A DNA stretch of 64,000 bases. It comes from an uncultured Lachnospiraceae bacterium (GTDB taxonomy: Bacteria; Bacillota; Clostridia; Lachnospirales; Lachnospiraceae). Every line of letters begins with the position of its first letter. Within the stretch, counting starts at the first letter, position 1. Location of the stretch: contig CAJTOO010000001.1 of the NCBI GenBank assembly GCA_910577735.1, forward strand, positions 65,782 through 129,781, written 5' to 3'. Of this stretch, positions 60,907 to 64,000 are shown one piece after another. The notes beneath the pieces are model-generated. The model saw nothing but the letters and a program-made list of their open reading frames with translations. It did no database searches and had not been told where the DNA came from. Both the position numbers and the translations under genes were made by a program.

Positions 60907-61866
60907 ATGAGTATTACAGTCGTATTGCAGCAAATGGTCATTATCTTTATCCTGATCGGAATCGGTATGATTCTTTACCGGAGTAAAATGTTGTCAGAGG
61001 AAACCTCAAAACAGATTTCCGGCATTATCATTAATGTTACCAATCCGGCACTCTTAATCTGCTCTGCCTTTGATGACGGGCCTAAAGTCTCCCTGCGGGA
61101 GCTTAGCATCGCTTTCGTCTCTTATGCGGCGGTCTTTGCGCTGCTGATCGTCATAGGTTTTCTGATCCCCTGCCTCCTTCGTGTACCCAAAAGACTCCAC
61201 TACACATACCAGATGCTGACGATTTTCGGCAATGTGGGTTTTATTGGTATCCCGTTAGCTTCCGCAGTGCTGGGCAGCGAATCCTTGATTTTTGTTTCCA
61301 TCTTTAACCTGCTGTTTAATCTTCTGATTTACACTTTTGGAGTGTCCATGCTGCAAAGAGCTGCTGCCGGGCAAGCTGCCGATGCAGATTCCATTCCCAG
61401 ACACAATTCCACATCCGGGCGTCTGCAGAAACTCATTAATGCAGGCACCATCTCTGCTGTATTTACGATTGTATTTTATCTGGGCGATTTTCATGTACCT
61501 GTTGTCATCTCCTCGACTCTTTCTTACACCGGACGCGCCACTACCCTTTTGTCCATGCTGGTGCTGGGTGTGTCCGTGGCACAGATGGCACCGAAAGATA
61601 TTTTCTCTCACCCCAGACTCTATCTCTTTACACTGCTTCGGCAGATTCTCGTACCCATCGGCTGTGTCTTATTGCTGCGCGGATTGATTGATAACAAGCT
61701 GATCCTCAATACCATGCTTTTGATGGTCGCCGTTCCCGCTGCCAACATGCCGCTTATGATTGCCAAGCAGATGGATATGGACACGGAATCCATTTCACAG
61801 GGCATCATCCTCACCACGGTCTTAAGTCTTGTGACAGTCCCGGCGGCCTGCTTGTTTCTTGTCTGA
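60907..61866 (+). CDS. AEC family (auxin efflux carrier-like) transporter
   Basis: A 319-residue membrane protein with about ten hydrophobic segments in two fivefold halves. Family features include the N-terminal IGMILYRSKMLSEETSKQIS, NVTNPALLICSAF at the first half's conserved Asn-Pro, and GNVGFIGIPLA. Bacterial members move malate, malonate or other small anions; the substrate is not evident. CAGGAGAT precedes the ATG. It is divergent from glpK and followed by 100 bases without a gene. Confidence 0.92.
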   Translation: MSITVVLQQMVIIFILIGIGMILYRSKMLSEETSKQISGIIINVTNPALLICSAFDDGPKVSLRELSIAFVSYAAVFALLIVIGFLIPCLLRVPKRLHYTYQMLTIFGNVGFIGIPLASAVLGSESLIFVSIFNLLFNLLIYTFGVSMLQRAAAGQAADADSIPRHNSTSGRLQKLINAGTISAVFTIVFYLGDFHVPVVISSTLSYTGRATTLLSMLVLGVSVAQMAPKDIFSHPRLYLFTLLRQILVPIGCVLLLRGLIDNKLILNTMLLMVAVPAANMPLMIAKQMDMDTESISQGIILTTVLSLVTVPAACLFLV

Positions 61867-61969
61867 GCGTAAGCAGCCCCGGAATTTACTTTGCTTCCTT
61901 TGACAAATAAAGTGAACAATTTCCCTTTTCTCGACATAAAATAGAGTAAAACCGCATAGGATATAAGTT

Positions 61970-62878
61970 ATGTATTATTTACTCTTTGCTCTATTACTCA
62001 TGGCCCTTCTTGGCTGTATCTTTTTTCATTGCCGCAGGAAGAAAATCATCTGTAAGATTCAGGCTATGGACTGCTGTGCCAAATGTTCCCTTGTAGAGGA
62101 ACTGGTAAATCCCTTCGGCTATTGTTTCCACTGTGACAGCGGCATCTTCTCCACCACAATAGACGCCTGGCAGAAGCAGGCCGGATATACCTGGCTCTAT
62201 GACTATATGGCGCCCCGTTTCCAGATGGTCTTCGATGCGCTTCCGGTCTACTTTGATTACCGCGGCAGAACCTGGCTGATCGAGTTCTGGAAAGGTCAGT
62301 ATGGCATCAATACCGGTGCAGAAATCGGCATATACCACGCCGATTCCATCATACCCGCAAGTGACTGCAAGCGCACCTGGTTCTCCTGCGCCGAAGAACA
62401 TGAAATGTTGGACTGCTCCTTCCTGTTATGCAGTGAAGGAGAAGACTGCATCCGCAATACCGGACGCCACTGGTGGCTCACCGCCTTTCTGGTGGGTTGT
62501 TTCTCCAGACCGTCCGCCCTCTCCATGGAATCCTCCATCTGTTTCCCCAACAGGGAAATGCTTTCTGCCTTCGTGGAAGGTCTGAAACGAGCCGGTTATC
62601 GAGAAGATTCCATCTGCGTCAAGGGTCTTAGCGTATGCTTCGTTTTCTGTAAAAACACTTCCCAAAGATACAATCTTCTCACCCGATTCTGGCGGTGTTT
62701 CTCCCAATGGAAAAACAAAATATTCTGCAAGCTGTATCTTTGGGTCACCAGGCCTTTTTGCTGTACTGAGGATCGGGTTTTATACTTGTACTACTATATC
62801 CCGGCAGCATTCCGCAAACTTTTTCGGCTGCGCAGATTTCACAAGCGCTGCCATAAACGCCATTGTAAGGAGTCCTGA
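61970..62878 (+). CDS. DUF4474 domain protein
   Basis: A 302-residue protein with one N-terminal membrane segment (residues 2-20) and then a DUF4474 domain: CSLVEELVNPFGYCFHCDSG and RTWLIEFWKGQYGINTGAEIGIYH are its clearest parts. Cysteines at about 35-56 may pair or bind metal. The C-terminal 70 residues are basic and aromatic. Function is unknown. Its stop is 2 bases before the phosphoesterase gene, so the two are translated together and may act together. Confidence 0.82.
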   Translation: MYYLLFALLLMALLGCIFFHCRRKKIICKIQAMDCCAKCSLVEELVNPFGYCFHCDSGIFSTTIDAWQKQAGYTWLYDYMAPRFQMVFDALPVYFDYRGRTWLIEFWKGQYGINTGAEIGIYHADSIIPASDCKRTWFSCAEEHEMLDCSFLLCSEGEDCIRNTGRHWWLTAFLVGCFSRPSALSMESSICFPNREMLSAFVEGLKRAGYREDSICVKGLSVCFVFCKNTSQRYNLLTRFWRCFSQWKNKIFCKLYLWVTRPFCCTEDRVLYLYYYIPAAFRKLFRLRRFHKRCHKRHCKES

Positions 62879-62880
62879 TC

Positions 62881-63741
62881 ATGAGCACCTCTTCGCGTCT
62901 TGACCACGCCTTTCTTAATGCCCCTCTGCTTCCCCTCTCGAACCGCTCCCGCTATGTCCTGATGAGCGATTGTCACAGAGGCATGGGCAATTCCTCCGAT
63001 AATTTCTTAAAAAACCAACACCTTTATTTTGCTGCATTAGAGCACTATTACCGGCAGGGATTTACCTATATTGAACTGGGGGACGGAGACGAACTGTGGG
63101 AAAACAGAAGCATGAAAAATATCATTGACATTCACAGTAACGTATTCTGGCTCTTTGAACAATTCTATCAGGAAGACCGATTATATCTGCTCTATGGCAA
63201 TCATGACATTGTCAAAAAGAAGAAGAGAGTACGCACACTTTTTCCTACCCTCACCTTTTATGAGGGCATTATCCTCACCACAGACCTGTTGCCCGGCAAC
63301 AGGTCCCGTGTGTCTCTCTATCTGACACATGGACACCAGGCCAGTCTGCTCAATTCCACCCTCTGGCCCATCTCCCGTTTCCTTGTCCGGTATGTGTGGT
63401 GTCCTTTGGAAAACCTGGGCGTACTGGATCCCACCAGCGCCGCCAAGAATTATCATATTAAAAGCAAATGTGAGGTGCGCTTAAATCAATGGGCCGAGAA
63501 AAACCACTATATCCTGATCGCCGGACACACCCACCGTCCCATCCTTCCCGCAGAACCTTCCAGTTACTATAACACAGGAAGCTGTGTGCATCCCCGCTGC
63601 ATCACCTGTATCGAGATTGAACGGCAGTCCATGACCCTGGTCAAATGGACCATGAATGCCCGAATCGACAGGACCTTGTATGTAGCCAGAGAAGTGATCG
63701 CAGGGCCGGTTCCTCTGATCCGCCCGCAGTCCTCTCTTTAG
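62881..63741 (+). CDS. Calcineurin-like metallophosphoesterase
   Basis: A 286-residue phosphoesterase. The five metal motifs are visible in order: MSDCHRGMGNSSD, LGDGDELWEN, LYGNHDIVKK, LTHGHQASLLN and IAGHTHRPI. No signal peptide is seen. UDP-diacylglucosamine hydrolases, nucleotide phosphatases and protein phosphatases share this pattern, so the substrate is open. AGGAG lies before the ATG within the end of the DUF4474 gene. Confidence 0.9.
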   Translation: MSTSSRLDHAFLNAPLLPLSNRSRYVLMSDCHRGMGNSSDNFLKNQHLYFAALEHYYRQGFTYIELGDGDELWENRSMKNIIDIHSNVFWLFEQFYQEDRLYLLYGNHDIVKKKKRVRTLFPTLTFYEGIILTTDLLPGNRSRVSLYLTHGHQASLLNSTLWPISRFLVRYVWCPLENLGVLDPTSAAKNYHIKSKCEVRLNQWAEKNHYILIAGHTHRPILPAEPSSYYNTGSCVHPRCITCIEIERQSMTLVKWTMNARIDRTLYVAREVIAGPVPLIRPQSSL

Positions 63742-63768
63742 TCTCACGCTGCTGCCACAAATATATTC

Positions 63769-63797
63769 TGGTCAATCATACTATGATATGTTATAGT
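63769..63797 (+). promoter_or_regulatory. Possible promoter of the last gene
   Basis: TGGTCA (63769-63774), 17 bases, TATAGT (63792-63797). Moderate matches. Confidence 0.45.
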
Positions 63798-63831
63798 AAA
63801 AAACATATTGACCTACGAGGAGGTTTTCCTG

Positions 63832-64000
63832 TTGGAAATACAAAAGAAACGCCGCATCATGATATGCATCCTCACAGTAGTATCCTTACTGTTAGTTGTG
63901 TTCTGCATACTTCCACTGTTGCAGGCCCAGTCCGGTACTGCCCTGACTCTCACCTGGCAGGAAAGTGAACACCCGCCAGAACTTCACCTTACTTCAGGTG
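63832..64000 (+). CDS. Start of a membrane-anchored or secreted protein (truncated by window end)
   Basis: A TTG at 63832 lies 8 bases after GAGGAGG. The frame is open to the window edge (56 codons). It begins with basic residues (EIQKKRRIM) and a hydrophobic segment at about 10-30, then LTLTWQESEHPPELHLTSG, which looks extracytoplasmic. Too little is present to assign a family. Confidence 0.65.
   Translation, partial: MEIQKKRRIMICILTVVSLLLVVFCILPLLQAQSGTALTLTWQESEHPPELHLTSG

Overview
The window looks like a chromosomal segment of a gut-type Lachnospiraceae (Bacillota, Clostridia). The signs are a type III glutamine synthetase, the ireB-ruvX-DUF1292 block, a DUF6465 histone-like protein, HPr-like and DUF4474 proteins, CIRCE-controlled hrcA-grpE-dnaK-dnaJ, clostridial Shine-Dalgarno sites, and several sugar ABC loci without an ATPase gene. 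This is inferred from gene content; no rRNA or marker comparison was possible. No CRISPR array, prophage or plasmid backbone is visible.

Layout. 1-1321: 5' part of a YesN-type response regulator. 1586-9859: LacI-controlled alpha-glucoside locus with two different GH31 enzymes and one binding protein plus two permeases. 10046-12764: two identical tRNA-Gln(CTG) genes in direct orientation, enclosing a PIN-domain toxin-antitoxin pair, an IS256-family remnant and decayed DNA. 12866-15093: type III glutamine synthetase with a possible attenuator in its leader. 15179-23926: a long minus-strand array from ireB through ruvX, DUF1292, RNase J, ylbF, an mltG-like gene and the tRNA U34 pair trmR/trhP to an MBOAT-SGNH O-acetylation pair. 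24019-34434: mostly translation and RNA modification (mtaB, thiI, iscS, rsmE, prmA), a Crh-like HPr paralogue, vanZ, and a DUF3048-xpaC-telA operon. 34651-44423: divergent IclR-controlled galactonate/beta-galactoside locus. 44493-47342: a second MBOAT-SGNH pair, A/T-rich. 47446-53567: GNAT gene, heat-shock operon and histone-like gene. 53788-60678: uppP, patatin, aminotransferase, a frameshifted GH36 alpha-galactosidase and glpK. 60907-64000: AEC transporter, DUF4474 protein, metallophosphoesterase and the start of a membrane-anchored protein.

How the genes work together. Both ABC loci bind sugar with a lipoprotein, import it through two permeases, presumably powered by a shared MsmX-type ATPase elsewhere, and cleave it in the cytoplasm. 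In the galactonate locus the dehydratase, kinase and aldolase finish the pathway to pyruvate and glyceraldehyde 3-phosphate. The IclR regulator appears to control both directions through a GTTC-N8-GAAC palindrome present at both promoters. iscS and thiI form a sulfur relay to tRNA s4U, and trhP/trmR a tRNA U34 hydroxylation/methylation pair.

The points most worth a second look are the glnN leader with mutually exclusive hairpins, the HPr paralogue without the PTS histidine, beta-galactosidase joined to galactonate catabolism without a galactose dehydrogenase, the 62-bp GCTTCGC hairpin repeats in the transporter operon, the toxin-antitoxin pair between duplicate tRNA-Gln genes, and the single-base frameshift in the GH36 gene. 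None of these alone proves an undescribed system.
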